A DNA stretch of 64,000 bases from Arthrobacter echini (GCF_004803505.1 NZ_SSWH01000007.1:141569-205568); one strand, 5' to 3'; positions 44,739-54,912 are shown, numbered from the stretch's first letter. Notes: generated from the sequence alone by a model not told the origin. A program made the numbers and translations.

Positions 44739-46244
44739 ACTACTGCCGCCGAAGTACCGACCGTCACCGATACCACGCCCGTCAGGGTCCGGTTCTGCCC
44801 CTCACCCACGGGTACACCGCACGTGGGACTGATCAGAACCGCGCTCTTCAACTGGGCGTACGCGCGTCACACCGAGGGGAAGCTGATCTTCCGCATCGAG
44901 GACACCGATGCGGCCCGTGACAGCGAGGAGAGCTACCAGCAGCTCCTGGACGCCATGAACTGGCTCGGCATCGATTGGGACGAGGGAGTCGAGGTGGGCG
45001 GACCCCATGCACCCTACCGCCAGTCGCAGCGCGGTGAGCAGTACCGGGACGTCATCGACCGGCTCCTCGAGGCCGGTCATCTGTACGAGTCGTTCTCGAC
45101 ACCCGAGGAGGTCGAGGAGCGTCACCGGGCCGCCGGGCGCGACGTCAAGCTCGGCTACGACAATCACGACCGCGACCTCACGGCCGAGCAGAAGGAGTCC
45201 TTCCGCGACGCCGGCCGCACCGCCGTCCTGCGCCTGAGAATGCCCGACGAGGACATCACCTTCTCGGATCTCGTGCGAGGCGAGATCACCTTCCGTGCCG
45301 GCAGCGTGCCGGACTTCGCGGTCGTGCGCGCCAACGGCGCCCCGCTCTACACGCTCGTCAACCCGGTGGACGACGCCCTCATGGGCATCACGCACGTCCT
45401 CCGCGGCGAGGACCTGCTCTCCTCCACGCCTCGCCAGGTGGCGCTGTACCGGGCGCTGATCGACATCGGCGTGGCGCGCTACATCCCCCTGTTCGGTCAT
45501 CTGCCGTACGTCATGGGCCAGGGCAACAAGAAGCTCTCCAAGCGCGACCCGGAATCCAATCTGTTCCTGCACCGCGAGCGCGGCTTCATCCGCGAGGGGC
45601 TGCTGAACTACCTCTCCCTGCTCGGCTGGAGTCTGTCGGCGGACCAGGACATCTTCTCCGTACAGCAGCTCGTCGAGAACTTCGACGTGCGTGATGTACT
45701 TCCCAATCCGGCGCGCTTCGATCTCAAGAAGGCGGAGGCGATCAACGGTACCCACGTCCGGTTGCTCGACCCCGCCGAGTTCCGCAGCAGGCTCCTTCCC
45801 TACCTCGTCGCAGCCGACGTCATCGGTGCGGCGCCCACCGAAGCCGAGCTGAGGACCGTGGCCGAAGCCGCCCCGCTCATCCAGGAGCGCATCACCCTGC
45901 TCGGTGAGGCCCCGGAGATGATCGGGTTCCTCTTCAAGGCCGACGACGCCGTCGACATCGCCGACGACGCCCGGAAGGGGCTGCCGGACAACGCCGGCGC
46001 GGTGCTCGATGCAGCCCTGACAGCACTCGAGGGCGTCGCGGCCTGGGAGACGGACGTGCTGCAGGCCGCGCTGCGCGAGGCGCTCGTGGACTCGATGGGG
46101 CTGAAGCCGCGCGTCGCCTTCGGGCCGGTCCGCACCGCGGTCTCGGGTCGCAGGATCTCCCCGCCGCTGTTCGAGTCGATGGTGATCCTCGGGCGGAAGT
46201 CCTCCCTGGCACGCCTTCGTGCCCTGCGCGCGACTCTCGGCTGA
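44736..46244 (+). CDS. gltX: Glutamyl-tRNA synthetase
   Basis: A 502-residue class Ib synthetase. The HIGH-type motif is [22 protein letters not shown], and KLSKRD is in [13 protein letters not shown]. The helical anticodon-binding domain fills the last about 170 residues. Actinobacteria lack GlnRS, so this enzyme is expected to charge both tRNA-Glu and tRNA-Gln, the latter then being corrected by GatCAB. Both tRNA genes follow directly. The start ATG lies within a perfect palindrome. Confidence 0.95.
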   Translation: MTTAAEVPTVTDTTPVRVRFCPSPTGTPHVGLIRTALFNWAYARHTEGKLIFRIEDTDAARDSEESYQQLLDAMNWLGIDWDEGVEVGGPHAPYRQSQRGEQYRDVIDRLLEAGHLYESFSTPEEVEERHRAAGRDVKLGYDNHDRDLTAEQKESFRDAGRTAVLRLRMPDEDITFSDLVRGEITFRAGSVPDFAVVRANGAPLYTLVNPVDDALMGITHVLRGEDLLSSTPRQVALYRALIDIGVARYIPLFGHLPYVMGQGNKKLSKRDPESNLFLHRERGFIREGLLNYLSLLGWSLSADQDIFSVQQLVENFDVRDVLPNPARFDLKKAEAINGTHVRLLDPAEFRSRLLPYLVAADVIGAAPTEAELRTVAEAAPLIQERITLLGEAPEMIGFLFKADDAVDIADDARKGLPDNAGAVLDAALTALEGVAAWETDVLQAALREALVDSMGLKPRVAFGPVRTAVSGRRISPPLFESMVILGRKSSLARLRALRATLG

Positions 46245-46364
46245 CAGGCAGCAAGCAGGCGGGCGTTTTGCAGTTCCCGGCTCCGGTCCGGTAACGTTGT
46301 TTCTCGGCGCGGCGCGGAAACGTGGTCGGATCCCAGCAGGATTCGGGACTTCGAGGAACGCCCT

Positions 46365-46436
46365 TGGGGTATGGTGTAATTGGCAACACACTGGTTTCTG
46401 GTACCAACGTTCTAGGTTCGAGTCCTGGTACCCCAG
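46365..46436 (+). tRNA. tRNA-Gln (CTG)
   Basis: A 72-nt cloverleaf. Acceptor TGGGGTA pairs with TACCCCA, the anticodon loop TTCTGGT gives anticodon CTG for CAG, the T arm TAGGTTCGAGTCCTG is normal, and the discriminator is G. The first anticodon-stem pair is C-A, a mismatch. CCA is not encoded. Confidence 0.9.
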
Positions 46437-46500
46437 CGCACTCCGGCTCGTTCCGGATGGCACAAGCAGGTCAACAGCAGTAGTAGCATGGAACAGTACT

Positions 46501-46573
46501 GGCCCCATCGTATAGCGGCCTAGTACGCTGCCCTCTCACGGCGGTAACGCGGGTTCGAATCCCGCTGGGGTCA
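46501..46573 (+). tRNA. tRNA-Glu (CTC)
   Basis: A 73-nt cloverleaf. Acceptor GGCCCCA pairs with TGGGGTC, the anticodon loop CTCTCAC gives CTC for GAG, the T arm CGGGTTCGAATCCCG is standard, and the discriminator is A. It lies 64 nt after tRNA-Gln and is probably co-transcribed, ending at the hairpin 46599-46629. Confidence 0.93.
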
Positions 46574-46598
46574 CAGATGTCCGAGAGGACACTGAAGG

Positions 46599-46629
46599 AA
46601 GTCCCGGACGCTCAGGCGTCCGGGACTTT
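46599..46629 (+). terminator. Intrinsic terminator after tRNA-Glu
   Basis: AAGTCCCGGACGC (46599-46611) and GCGTCCGGGACTT (46616-46628) form a perfect 13-bp stem with a TCAG loop, ending in TTT. It closes the tRNA-Gln/tRNA-Glu unit. Confidence 0.8.
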
Positions 46630-46713
46630 CCTCGTCGAGGACGGCGTTTGCTGCCCCGCTCGAGCAGGCGCCCGCTTCCCGGAACCGTGTGCGGCGGCTG
46701 GCATGATGGAGCG

Positions 46714-48525
46714 ATGAGCACACCTCCCGTCGCCGGCCAGGCCCAAGGGATCTCCCTTGCGCTGCAGGAGGTCGACGCCGGACTCGAGGGTCTGGTCTTT
46801 CCCCTCCACCTCGCGAGTTCGGCCGCGGGCCGGGCCTCCGCCACTGCGGCTCGCTCACAGCTGAACGACTACCTCCTGCCCCGGCTGGCCAGTCTCGACG
46901 CGCCGCTCGTCGCCGTGGTCGGCGGATCGACGGGTGCGGGGAAGTCCACGCTGGTGAACGCCCTCGCAGGACGTCCCGTAGCGACGACGGGAGCAGTGCG
47001 TCCCACGACGCGGCAGCCCCTGCTGCTCCATCATCCCGACGACGTCCACTGGTTCGACGACGCGCGCATCTTCCCCACCCTCGGCCGCGTCCGGCTCGCG
47101 GGCGACGACGACGGAACCACGCGCGGGTCCGGGGCGGCATCGGGGCTGACCCCGCCCCGGGGATCGCCCCCGCAGGGGTCCGTACCGGCCGGGGGGACGC
47201 TGCTGCTGCGACCCGAGCCGACGCTACCGCGGGGCCTCGCGCTGCTGGACGCACCCGACGTCGACTCGATCGCCGACGAGAACCGCAGGCTGGCCGCACA
47301 GCTGCTCGCAGCGGCGGATCTCTGGATCTTCGTCACGACCGCCAATCGCTACGCCGATGCCGTTCCATGGACGTTGCTGGCCGAGGCCGGGCGGCGGGAC
47401 GTGCTGGTCGCCGTCGTGCTCGACCGGGTGCCGGACGGTGTGGAGGAGGAGATCAGGAGCGATCTGCTGAGCCTGCTCTCCGCCGAGAATCTGGGTCACG
47501 CACCGATCTTCGTGGTGCCCGAGGTGAAACTCGGGACGGACCGCATGCTCCCGGGGGACGTCGTCCAGCCGATCACGGACTGGCTACGGGCTCTGGCGGC
47601 GGACGCCGAGGGGCGACGTGAGATCTCACGACGCACGGTACGGGGAGCGATGAACGCCCTGGCGTCGCAGGTCGATGACGTCGCGGCCGCCGTCGCGCAG
47701 GAGCAGAGCGTGGGGGATGCACTGCGGACGGCGGTCGACGGCGCCTACCGGGACGCGCTCGACGGCGTCCTCGCTGCCACGGAGGACGGCCGCCTGCTCC
47801 GCGGGGAAGTGCTGGCCCGCTGGCAGGACTTCGTGGGGACCGGGGAGTTCATGCGTGCGCTCGAATCGAGGGTGGGGCGGGTACGGGAGCGCATCACCGG
47901 TTTCTTCACGGGCAGACCCGCTCCGGCTGACACAGTGGCCGAGGCCATCGGAAGCGGACTGCAGACCGTCATCGTCGAACAGGCGGCGCAGGCGGACGAG
48001 TCAGCACGACGCCGCTGGCGCACCGAGCAGGCCGGGGCCGTGCTTTTGGAGGACGTACCGCCCTGGCAGAGCGAGGCGTTCTCCTCGGACGTGGCGCGCG
48101 AGATCCGGGCGTGGCAGCAGGATCTGCTCGAACTCGTGCAGGCCGAGGGGGCAGGCAAGCGCTTCACCGCGCGCATGCTCTCCTTCGGCGTGAACGGCAT
48201 AGCGGTGTCCCTCATGGTGGTGGTCTTCGCCTCGACCGGTGGACTGACCGGGGGCGAGATCGGCGTGGCCGGCGTCTCGGCCATCGCGGGCCAGAAGCTC
48301 CTCGAAGCGATCTTCGGCGATGATGCGGTACGGCGCCTGGCGGTGATCGCCCGGCGGAATCTGTCCCGTCGCGTGGACGGCCTGCTCCGCAGCGAGCGCG
48401 CCGCCTTCGACCGCTGCCTCGAACCACTGTCGCACCAGACCCCGGCGGAGACACTGCATGTGCTGGCCCGTCGGCTGCGGTCAGTGCTGCCCACGCAGGC
48501 CAGCGCCGAGGAGCCCGGGGCATGA
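46714..48525 (+). CDS. Dynamin-like/YfjP-type GTPase A
   Basis: A 603-residue protein with the GTP-binding P-loop GGSTGAGKST (residues 70-79), the switch Thr region RPTTRQPLLLHH, and G3 DAPDVDS near 179. Helical stalk-like sequence follows, then a weakly hydrophobic stretch with LMVVVFASTGGLTGG (about 490-520). A Gly/Pro-rich insert (about 134-165) interrupts the G domain. Paired bacterial dynamin-like proteins remodel membranes, for example DynA/DynB at Streptomyces division septa. Its ATGA end overlaps the next GTPase, so the two probably act together. Role in this organism is unknown. Confidence 0.82.
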   Translation: MSTPPVAGQAQGISLALQEVDAGLEGLVFPLHLASSAAGRASATAARSQLNDYLLPRLASLDAPLVAVVGGSTGAGKSTLVNALAGRPVATTGAVRPTTRQPLLLHHPDDVHWFDDARIFPTLGRVRLAGDDDGTTRGSGAASGLTPPRGSPPQGSVPAGGTLLLRPEPTLPRGLALLDAPDVDSIADENRRLAAQLLAAADLWIFVTTANRYADAVPWTLLAEAGRRDVLVAVVLDRVPDGVEEEIRSDLLSLLSAENLGHAPIFVVPEVKLGTDRMLPGDVVQPITDWLRALAADAEGRREISRRTVRGAMNALASQVDDVAAAVAQEQSVGDALRTAVDGAYRDALDGVLAATEDGRLLRGEVLARWQDFVGTGEFMRALESRVGRVRERITGFFTGRPAPADTVAEAIGSGLQTVIVEQAAQADESARRRWRTEQAGAVLLEDVPPWQSEAFSSDVAREIRAWQQDLLELVQAEGAGKRFTARMLSFGVNGIAVSLMVVVFASTGGLTGGEIGVAGVSAIAGQKLLEAIFGDDAVRRLAVIARRNLSRRVDGLLRSERAAFDRCLEPLSHQTPAETLHVLARRLRSVLPTQASAEEPGA

Positions 48526-50363
48526 GCGGGCAGGAGAGCGCCGTCGAGCACGCGATGGCCGCCACGGCGCTCACCGGGGTGCTCGGCGAGCTGCACCGGG
48601 CGCTGGAGCTCGGCCGGGGTCGCGTGCCCGGGGACGTCCTGGAGCACCTGGACGCCATGCTGGAGCGGGCCGATGACCGCCGGTCGCTGTCCTCGGAGCA
48701 CACGGTGGTCGGGCTGTTCGGGCCGACCGGGAGCGGGAAGTCCTCCCTGAGCAATGCGCTCAGCGGCACCGCTGCTGCGCGGGTCGCCGCACGGCGTCCG
48801 ACGACGTCGGAGCCGCTGGCGCTGGTCTGGAACAGGCAGGGAAGCGAGGAGCTGCTCGACTGGCTGGGTGTGGGCCGGCGCGTCGAGCTACCCGCCGGCG
48901 CGCCGCTCGTGGGCGGGCCGGGCAGCATCGGGCGGTCCGCCCCGGCGCCGGGCAGCTCTGCGCCGCAGGCAGCCGCTGACCGGTCGGAGGATCCTGCGGA
49001 AGTGACCGGCCGGCAGGGACGGGCGAAGGGCCTGCGCGGGCTGGTCCGGCAAATCGGCCGGGGCCGCCCGTCGCCGTCGGACACCGATGCCGGCGCGGCG
49101 CCGCCGCGGGAGGCAGCCGCTCCGGGCGCGGGTCTGATCCTGCTCGATCTGCCCGACTTCGATTCGATCACGCAGCAGCACCGGGAGGTGGTGCTGCGCC
49201 TCGCCGGACAGGTGGACGTGCTCATCTGGGTGGTCGATCCGCAGAAGTACGCCGATGCTGCCCTGCACCACGGATTCCTGCGCAACCTGGCGACGCACCA
49301 GGCCGTGACCCTGGTGGCGCTGAACCAGGCGGATCGGCTGGAGCAGGACGATCTGGCAGCCGTCCTGTCCTCGCTGCGCGGCATCCTCGCGGACGAGGGG
49401 CTGGAGGGGGTCCGGGTCATTCCCGTGTCCGCGCAGACCGGTCGGGGCGTGGACGAGCTGGCCTCCGCCGTCAGGGACTTCGCGCAGGGCCGGGCAGCAG
49501 CAGGGCTCAGACTCCGGGCGGATGCCGCCCGCGCCGCAGCACAGCTCGTGCCGTTCGTGGCGCACACCCGCGTGCCCGGTCCCACCGATCAGGCACGGGC
49601 CGTCCTGTCGGAAGAACTTGCCGGGGCAGCAGGTGTTCCACTCGTCGTCGACGCCGTCCGGAGCTCCTACCGACGCGATGCGCGCTCGGCCACCGGGTGG
49701 CCGGTGACCCGCTGGCTGGGCGGCTTCCGGCCGGATCCGCTGAGGCGGCTGAATCTCCGGCGGCAGGAGGTGGCTCCCGAGGTGAGCCGGTCCTCGATCG
49801 TACGCGCGCAGCCGGCGCAGCGGGCCGCGGTGGACCACGCCCTGCGCGTCTTCGGCGCGGCGGCGGCGGGCGACGTCGTCGAACCGTGGCAGACATCCAT
49901 CCGCGACGCCGCGCGCGACACCGCGGGTCAGCTCCCGGACTCCCTCGACACCGCCGTCACGGGCACCGACCTGGAGACGGGCGGGCGGCCGTGGTGGTGG
50001 GTGATCCTCGGCGTCCTGCAGTGGATCGCCTTCGCGGCGCTCGTCGCGGGAGCCGGCTGGCTCGGCGTCCTGGCCGTACTCGGCTTCCTGCAGCTGCCCG
50101 CCATCGACATGCCGCGCGTGGAGGGCTTCCCGCTGCCCACGCTGCTGATCATCGGGGGAGTCGTGGCGGGACTCCTGTTCGCCGGTGTCGCAGCGGTGCT
50201 GGCACGCTGGGGTGCCCGGCGTCGGGCGGCGAGAGTACGCCGACGCCTGCTCCTTGCCTGTACGGCGGTGGCCGACGACGTGGTCCTGCGACCGGTGCTG
50301 GACGAGGTGCAGCGGTGCAACGAGTTCGGCGACGCCGTCCTGACGGTGACGGGCGAGCGCTGA
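48522..50363 (+). CDS. Dynamin-like/YfjP-type GTPase B with C-terminal membrane helices
   Basis: A 613-residue GTPase. P-loop GPTGSGKSS is at about 67-75, G3 DLPDFDS near 207, and G4 NQAD at 268-271, with SAQTGRG as G5. A poorly conserved Ala/Pro-rich insert (about 135-205) lies inside the G domain. Two strong membrane helices (WVILGVLQWIAFAALVAGAG and LLIIGGVVAGLLFAGVAAVL) stand near residues 490-575, followed by a basic tail. It resembles YfjP-like actinobacterial GTPases. The start overlaps GTPase A by 4 nt, giving fixed stoichiometry and suggesting a hetero-complex at the membrane. Confidence 0.82.
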   Translation: MSGQESAVEHAMAATALTGVLGELHRALELGRGRVPGDVLEHLDAMLERADDRRSLSSEHTVVGLFGPTGSGKSSLSNALSGTAAARVAARRPTTSEPLALVWNRQGSEELLDWLGVGRRVELPAGAPLVGGPGSIGRSAPAPGSSAPQAAADRSEDPAEVTGRQGRAKGLRGLVRQIGRGRPSPSDTDAGAAPPREAAAPGAGLILLDLPDFDSITQQHREVVLRLAGQVDVLIWVVDPQKYADAALHHGFLRNLATHQAVTLVALNQADRLEQDDLAAVLSSLRGILADEGLEGVRVIPVSAQTGRGVDELASAVRDFAQGRAAAGLRLRADAARAAAQLVPFVAHTRVPGPTDQARAVLSEELAGAAGVPLVVDAVRSSYRRDARSATGWPVTRWLGGFRPDPLRRLNLRRQEVAPEVSRSSIVRAQPAQRAAVDHALRVFGAAAAGDVVEPWQTSIRDAARDTAGQLPDSLDTAVTGTDLETGGRPWWWVILGVLQWIAFAALVAGAGWLGVLAVLGFLQLPAIDMPRVEGFPLPTLLIIGGVVAGLLFAGVAAVLARWGARRRAARVRRRLLLACTAVADDVVLRPVLDEVQRCNEFGDAVLTVTGER

Positions 50364-50437
50364 CAGCGCCGCGGCCGATGCGCCCGGCCGGCTGGCGTCC
50401 CCACCCGTGCCGGTGGCTCAGGACCGACGCCTGCGTA

Positions 50438-51157
50438 TCAGGCGGCGCTCTTCGCGACGGCGAGCGTCAGCTGCTTGCCGGCGTCGGAGACGGCCTCGGC
50501 GTGGAGGCGCCCGGGCTGGCGCGTGAGCCGTTCCATCGGTCCGGAGATGGACACGGCGGCGATCACCCGACCGGTGGGGCCGCGCACCGGGGCGGACACC
50601 GAGGCGATACCTGCCTCGCGCTCGCCGAGACTCTGCGCCCAGCCACGACGCCGGACTCCGGCCAGCACGGTGGGCGTGAAGCGGGCCTGCTCCAGTCCCT
50701 CCAGCAGGCGGTCGTGGTCCTCCCAGGCCAGCAGGCACTGCGCTGCGGATCCGGCCCTCATGGAGAGCCGGGTGCCCACGGGAATGGTGTCGCGCAGGCC
50801 CACCGGTCGCTCCGCGGACGCCACGCAGACGCGCCACTCGCCCTGCCGGCGGAACACCTGGGCGCTCTCGCCGGTGGCGTCGCGGAGGCCGAGGAGTACC
50901 GGACCGGCTGCGGCGATGAGCCGGTCCTCCCCAGCGGCCGAGGCCAGCTCCACGAGCCGGCTGCCGAGGACGAAGCGGCCCTGCATGTCCCGCCCGATCA
51001 GCCGGTGGTGTGCCAAAGCGAGAGCCAGTCGGTGAACGGTCGGCCGGGCCAGCCCGGTCGAGGAGACGAGCTGGGCGAGCGTGCTCGGTCCCGCCTCGAG
51101 AGCGTCGAGGAGGGTGGCCGCCTTGTCGATCACTCCGACGCCGCTGGAGTTGTCCAT
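50438..51157 (-). CDS. IclR-family regulator, LtbR/NdgR type
   Basis: A 239-residue IclR regulator. The winged helix is at about 10-65 (LAQLVSSTGLARPTVHRLALAL), and the ligand-binding domain follows, with the GSAAQCLLAWE and VSISGPMERLT signatures. Its N-terminus (DNSSGVGVIDKAA) and location divergent from leuCD match LtbR of C. glutamicum and NdgR of Streptomyces, which control leucine genes. The start at 51157 is chosen by family length; ATG 51178 is possible but would sit inside the palindrome 51171-51189. Neither has a clear ribosome-binding site. Confidence 0.88.
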   Translation of the reverse strand: MDNSSGVGVIDKAATLLDALEAGPSTLAQLVSSTGLARPTVHRLALALAHHRLIGRDMQGRFVLGSRLVELASAAGEDRLIAAAGPVLLGLRDATGESAQVFRRQGEWRVCVASAERPVGLRDTIPVGTRLSMRAGSAAQCLLAWEDHDRLLEGLEQARFTPTVLAGVRRRGWAQSLGEREAGIASVSAPVRGPTGRVIAAVSISGPMERLTRQPGRLHAEAVSDAGKQLTLAVAKSAA

Positions 51158-51170
51158 AAGGTGATATTGC

Positions 51171-51189
51171 CGTCTCATAATCTGAGACG
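51171..51189. promoter_or_regulatory. Perfect 7-bp palindrome between the IclR gene and leuC
   Basis: CGTCTCA-TAATC-TGAGACG lies 14 nt before the IclR start codon and 129 nt before leuC. It is the best candidate for the regulator's own operator. Half-sites also occur before leuB (38282-38288) and the ilvB leader (22519-22525). Confidence 0.65.
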
Positions 51190-51317
51190 CAAGTAGTTGG
51201 AGTGGCACCTCGGCGCGGGCGGTGCTTGAGTTGGAGCACCGATAGCACAGCAGACGAGAACAGTGCGCGCCGCTTCCGATCGGGAGTGGCGCACAGGAGC
51301 GGAACAGGACGAAGGTC

Positions 51318-52784
51318 ATGGGCAGGACACTGGCAGAGAAGGTCTGGGACGCACATGTGGTCCGCAAGGGCGAGGTCGTCGGCACCGAGGCGCAGCCGGA
51401 CCTCCTCTACATCGATCTGCACCTGATCCACGAGGTCACCTCGCCGCAGGCCTTCGAGGGTCTCCGTCTGGCGAACCGTCCGCTGCGCCGACCCGATCTG
51501 ACGATCGCCACCGAGGACCACAACACGCCCACGCTGGCGATCGACAAGCCCATCGCCGATCCCACCAGCCGGACGCAGATCGAGACACTCCGTGCGAACT
51601 GCCGGGAGTTCGGGGTCCGGCTCCATTCCCTCGGTGACGCCGAGCAGGGCATCGTCCACATCATCGGCCCGCAGCTCGGCCTGACACAGCCGGGTCTGAC
51701 GGTCGTCTGCGGTGACTCGCACACCTCCACCCACGGCGCGTTCGGCGCCCTCGCCATGGGGATCGGGACCTCCGAGGTGGAGCACGTCATGGCCACCCAG
51801 ACCCTCTCCCTCAAGCCCTTCAGGACCATGGGCATCACGGTGGAGGGCACCCTGAAGCCGGGCGTCACCTCCAAGGACATCATCCTGGCGATCATCGCGA
51901 AGATCGGTACCGGCGGCGGGCAGGGTTACGTGCTGGAGTACCGCGGTTCAGCCATCCGGGCTCTGTCGATGGAAGCACGCATGACCATCTGCAACATGTC
52001 CATCGAGGCCGGTGCCCGCGCAGGCATGGTGGCGCCCGACGAGACGACGTTCGAATACCTGAAGGGACGCCCGCACGCACCGCAGGGCGCTCAGTGGGAC
52101 GCCGCCGTCGCCGACTGGCGTGAGCTGCGTACCGACGACGACGCCGTGTTCGACGCCGAGGTCTTCCTCGACGCCGACGACCTGGAGCCCTTCGTGACCT
52201 GGGGGACCAATCCGGGCCAGGGTGTCTCCCTCTCACAGGCCGTGCCGTCGCCGGACGACTTCGCGGACGAGAACGACAAGGCCGCCTGCACCCGCGCGCT
52301 GGACTACATGGCGCTGGAGGCCGGGACGCCCATGAAGGACATCCGGGTGGACACCGTGTTCCTCGGCTCGTGCACCAACAGCCGCATCGAGGATCTTCGG
52401 ATCGCCGCCGACATCATCCGGGGCCGGAAGAAGGATCCGCAGATCCGCATGATGGTGGTGCCCGGGTCCGCGCGGGTCCGCCTCGAGGCGGAGGCCGAGG
52501 GCCTGGACCGGGTCTTCACCGACTTCGGTGCCGAGTGGCGCTTCGCGGGCTGTTCCATGTGCCTGGGGATGAATCCCGACCAGCTGGCACCGGGGGAGCG
52601 CTGCGCCTCGACGTCCAACCGCAACTTCGAGGGACGCCAGGGCAAGGGCGGACGCACGCATCTGGTCTCGCCCGTGGTCGCCGCCGCAACCGCCGTCCGT
52701 GGCACGCTCAGCTCACCGTCGGACCTGGACCCGCGACCCGGCACGGACGTGCACGCCGCCGGATCCACGATCACCGCAGCCTAG
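51318..52784 (+). CDS. leuC: 3-isopropylmalate dehydratase large subunit
   Basis: A 488-residue aconitase-family enzyme that isomerises 2- to 3-isopropylmalate. It starts [12 protein letters not shown], has the family motif [25 protein letters not shown], and the three 4Fe-4S Cys ligands are in FLGSCTNSR and [15 protein letters not shown] lies 5 nt before the ATG. leuD follows after 8 nt. Regulation is probably by the divergent IclR protein. Confidence 0.96.
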   Translation: MGRTLAEKVWDAHVVRKGEVVGTEAQPDLLYIDLHLIHEVTSPQAFEGLRLANRPLRRPDLTIATEDHNTPTLAIDKPIADPTSRTQIETLRANCREFGVRLHSLGDAEQGIVHIIGPQLGLTQPGLTVVCGDSHTSTHGAFGALAMGIGTSEVEHVMATQTLSLKPFRTMGITVEGTLKPGVTSKDIILAIIAKIGTGGGQGYVLEYRGSAIRALSMEARMTICNMSIEAGARAGMVAPDETTFEYLKGRPHAPQGAQWDAAVADWRELRTDDDAVFDAEVFLDADDLEPFVTWGTNPGQGVSLSQAVPSPDDFADENDKAACTRALDYMALEAGTPMKDIRVDTVFLGSCTNSRIEDLRIAADIIRGRKKDPQIRMMVVPGSARVRLEAEAEGLDRVFTDFGAEWRFAGCSMCLGMNPDQLAPGERCASTSNRNFEGRQGKGGRTHLVSPVVAAATAVRGTLSSPSDLDPRPGTDVHAAGSTITAA

Positions 52785-52792
52785 GAGCCTTC

Positions 52793-53392
52793 ATGGAGAA
52801 GATCACCACCCACACCGGCATCGGTGTCCCGCTGCGCCAGAGCAACATCGACACCGACCAGATCATCCCCGCGCTCTATCTCAAGCGCATCACGCGGACC
52901 GGTTTCGAGGACGCGCTCTTCGCGCAGTGGCGGAAGGACGAGGACTTCATCCTCAACCGCGAACCCTACGCGCGCGGCTCCGTCCTCGTGGCCGGACCGG
53001 ACTTCGGCACCGGGTCCTCACGCGAGCACGCCGTCTGGGCGCTGAAGGACTACGGGTTCCGGGCGGTGCTGTCCTCGCGCTTCGCCGACATCTTCCGCGG
53101 CAACTCCGGAAAGCAGGGACTGGTCGCGGCGCAGGTCGCCCAGGACGACATCGAGCTCATCTGGAAGATCCTCGAGAGAGAACCGGGCACCACCGTGACC
53201 GTGGATCTCGTCTCCCGCAGCGTGCAGTGCGGCTCCGTGAGCGCGCCGTTCCAGTTGGACGACTACACGCGGTGGCGGTTGCTCGAGGGACTCGACGACA
53301 TCGGTCTGACGCTCCGGCAGGAAGCGCACATCACGCAGTTCGAGGCGCACCGCCCGGCCCACAAGCCGACGACGCTTCCTGTGCGTACCTGA
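52793..53392 (+). CDS. leuD: 3-isopropylmalate dehydratase small subunit
   Basis: A 199-residue swivel-domain subunit that forms a dimer with LeuC. It has the N-terminal [23 protein letters not shown] and the substrate-binding loop [32 protein letters not shown] lies 4 nt before the ATG, overlapping the leuC stop region. Length is normal. Confidence 0.96.
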   Translation: MEKITTHTGIGVPLRQSNIDTDQIIPALYLKRITRTGFEDALFAQWRKDEDFILNREPYARGSVLVAGPDFGTGSSREHAVWALKDYGFRAVLSSRFADIFRGNSGKQGLVAAQVAQDDIELIWKILEREPGTTVTVDLVSRSVQCGSVSAPFQLDDYTRWRLLEGLDDIGLTLRQEAHITQFEAHRPAHKPTTLPVRT

Positions 53393-53550
53393 CGCTCACG
53401 GGGAAGCCGGCGAATCCCGTGCACTAGCATCTTTCGGTGGTACACGGCACGGATCGTGTCGATATTTCTGTCTGCTGGAGCATGCTCCTATGCTTGAACG
53501 GGCAACGTCCGGTCCGTGCGGACTTCACTTCTTCAGGAAATCAGGTATTC

Positions 53551-54900
53551 ATGGGTAGCGTTCTGACCATTCGCGGCGGCATCCCTCTGAGAGGCAAGAT
53601 CTCGGTCCGCGGTGCGAAGAACCTGGTCCCGAAGGCGATGGTGGCCTCCCTGCTGGGTAACACGCCGTCGATCCTGCGCAACGTCCCGGAGATCAAGGAC
53701 GTCGACGTCGTCACGAGCCTCCTGCAGCTCCACGGTGTCGAGGTCACCAAGGATCCCGTCACCGGGGATCTCACCATGGACCCGGTCAACGCGAAGATGG
53801 CGCAGTCCAAGGACATCGACGCCCACGCCGGCGACTCGAGGATCCCGATCCTCTTCTGCGGACCACTCATGCACAGCATCGGTGAGGCCTTCATTCCGGA
53901 CCTCGGTGGCTGCAAGATCGGCGACCGCCCCATCGACTACCACCTCGAGGTACTGCGGAACTTCGGCGCCATCGTCGAGAAGCGTCCCGGAGGGATCTCC
54001 ATCTCCGCTCCCAAGGGACTCCATGGCGCGAAGGTGGCCCTGCCGTATCCCAGCGTCGGCGCCACCGAGCAGGTGCTCCTCACGGCCATCCGCGCGGACG
54101 GCATCACCGAACTCTCCAACGCCGCCGTGGAACCGGAGATCATGGATCTCATCGCCGTCCTGCAGAAGATGGGCGCCATCATCACGGTGCAGACGGATCG
54201 CGTCATCCGCATCGAGGGCGTAGCAGAGCTGACCGGGTACAACCACAAGGCCATCTCGGATCGCAACGAGACGGCGTCGTGGGCCAGTGCGGCGCTGGTC
54301 ACCAAGGGCGACATCTACGTGGAGGGGGCACGCCAGCTCGATCTCACGGCCTTCCTCAACACCTACCGGAAGATCGGCGGCGCGTTCGACGTCGACGACG
54401 ACGGCATCCGCTTCTACCACCCCGGCGGTGAGCTCTCGCCCCTGGTCCTCGAGACGGACGTGCACCCCGGGTTCATGACCGACTGGCAGCAGCCGCTCGT
54501 CGTCGCCCTGACACAGGCGGCCGGCGTGTCGATCGTGCACGAAACCGTCTACGAGAATCGCTTCGGTTTCACGGAGGCCCTGATCCGCATGGGTGCGAGC
54601 ATCCAGGTGCATCGCGAATGCCTCGGCAGTGTGCCCTGCCGGTTCGGGCAGCGGAACTTCCTGCACTCGGCCGTCATCTCCGGGCCCACGAAGCTGCGGG
54701 GAACGGATATCGACATCCCCGACCTGCGTGGCGGCTTCAGTCACCTGATCGCTGCACTCGCCGCCGAGGGAGTCTCCCGTGTGACCGGGATCGAGCTGAT
54801 CAATCGCGGCTACGAGCGCTTCCAGGACAAGCTCGAGGGCCTCGGCGCCGATTTCGACCTCACGGAGGACGCCCCGGCTGTCGCCGTGGCGCAGTCCTAG
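53551..54900 (+). CDS. murA: UDP-N-acetylglucosamine 1-carboxyvinyltransferase
   Basis: A 449-residue EPT-family enzyme that adds enolpyruvate to UDP-GlcNAc, the first committed step of peptidoglycan. The catalytic Cys is residue 121 in GGCKIGDRPID, so it should be fosfomycin-sensitive. Other landmarks are RGAKNLVPKAMVASLL and the C-terminal DLRGGFSHLIAALAAEG. The ATG 53551 fits the family N-terminus and has CAGGAAATCAGG upstream; the longer open frame from 53437 has no homologous sequence. It begins an envelope gene run, murA-plsC-gpsA-ddl. Confidence 0.95.
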   Translation: MGSVLTIRGGIPLRGKISVRGAKNLVPKAMVASLLGNTPSILRNVPEIKDVDVVTSLLQLHGVEVTKDPVTGDLTMDPVNAKMAQSKDIDAHAGDSRIPILFCGPLMHSIGEAFIPDLGGCKIGDRPIDYHLEVLRNFGAIVEKRPGGISISAPKGLHGAKVALPYPSVGATEQVLLTAIRADGITELSNAAVEPEIMDLIAVLQKMGAIITVQTDRVIRIEGVAELTGYNHKAISDRNETASWASAALVTKGDIYVEGARQLDLTAFLNTYRKIGGAFDVDDDGIRFYHPGGELSPLVLETDVHPGFMTDWQQPLVVALTQAAGVSIVHETVYENRFGFTEALIRMGASIQVHRECLGSVPCRFGQRNFLHSAVISGPTKLRGTDIDIPDLRGGFSHLIAALAAEGVSRVTGIELINRGYERFQDKLEGLGADFDLTEDAPAVAVAQS

Positions 54901-54912
54901 AGGTTCGAGCAG

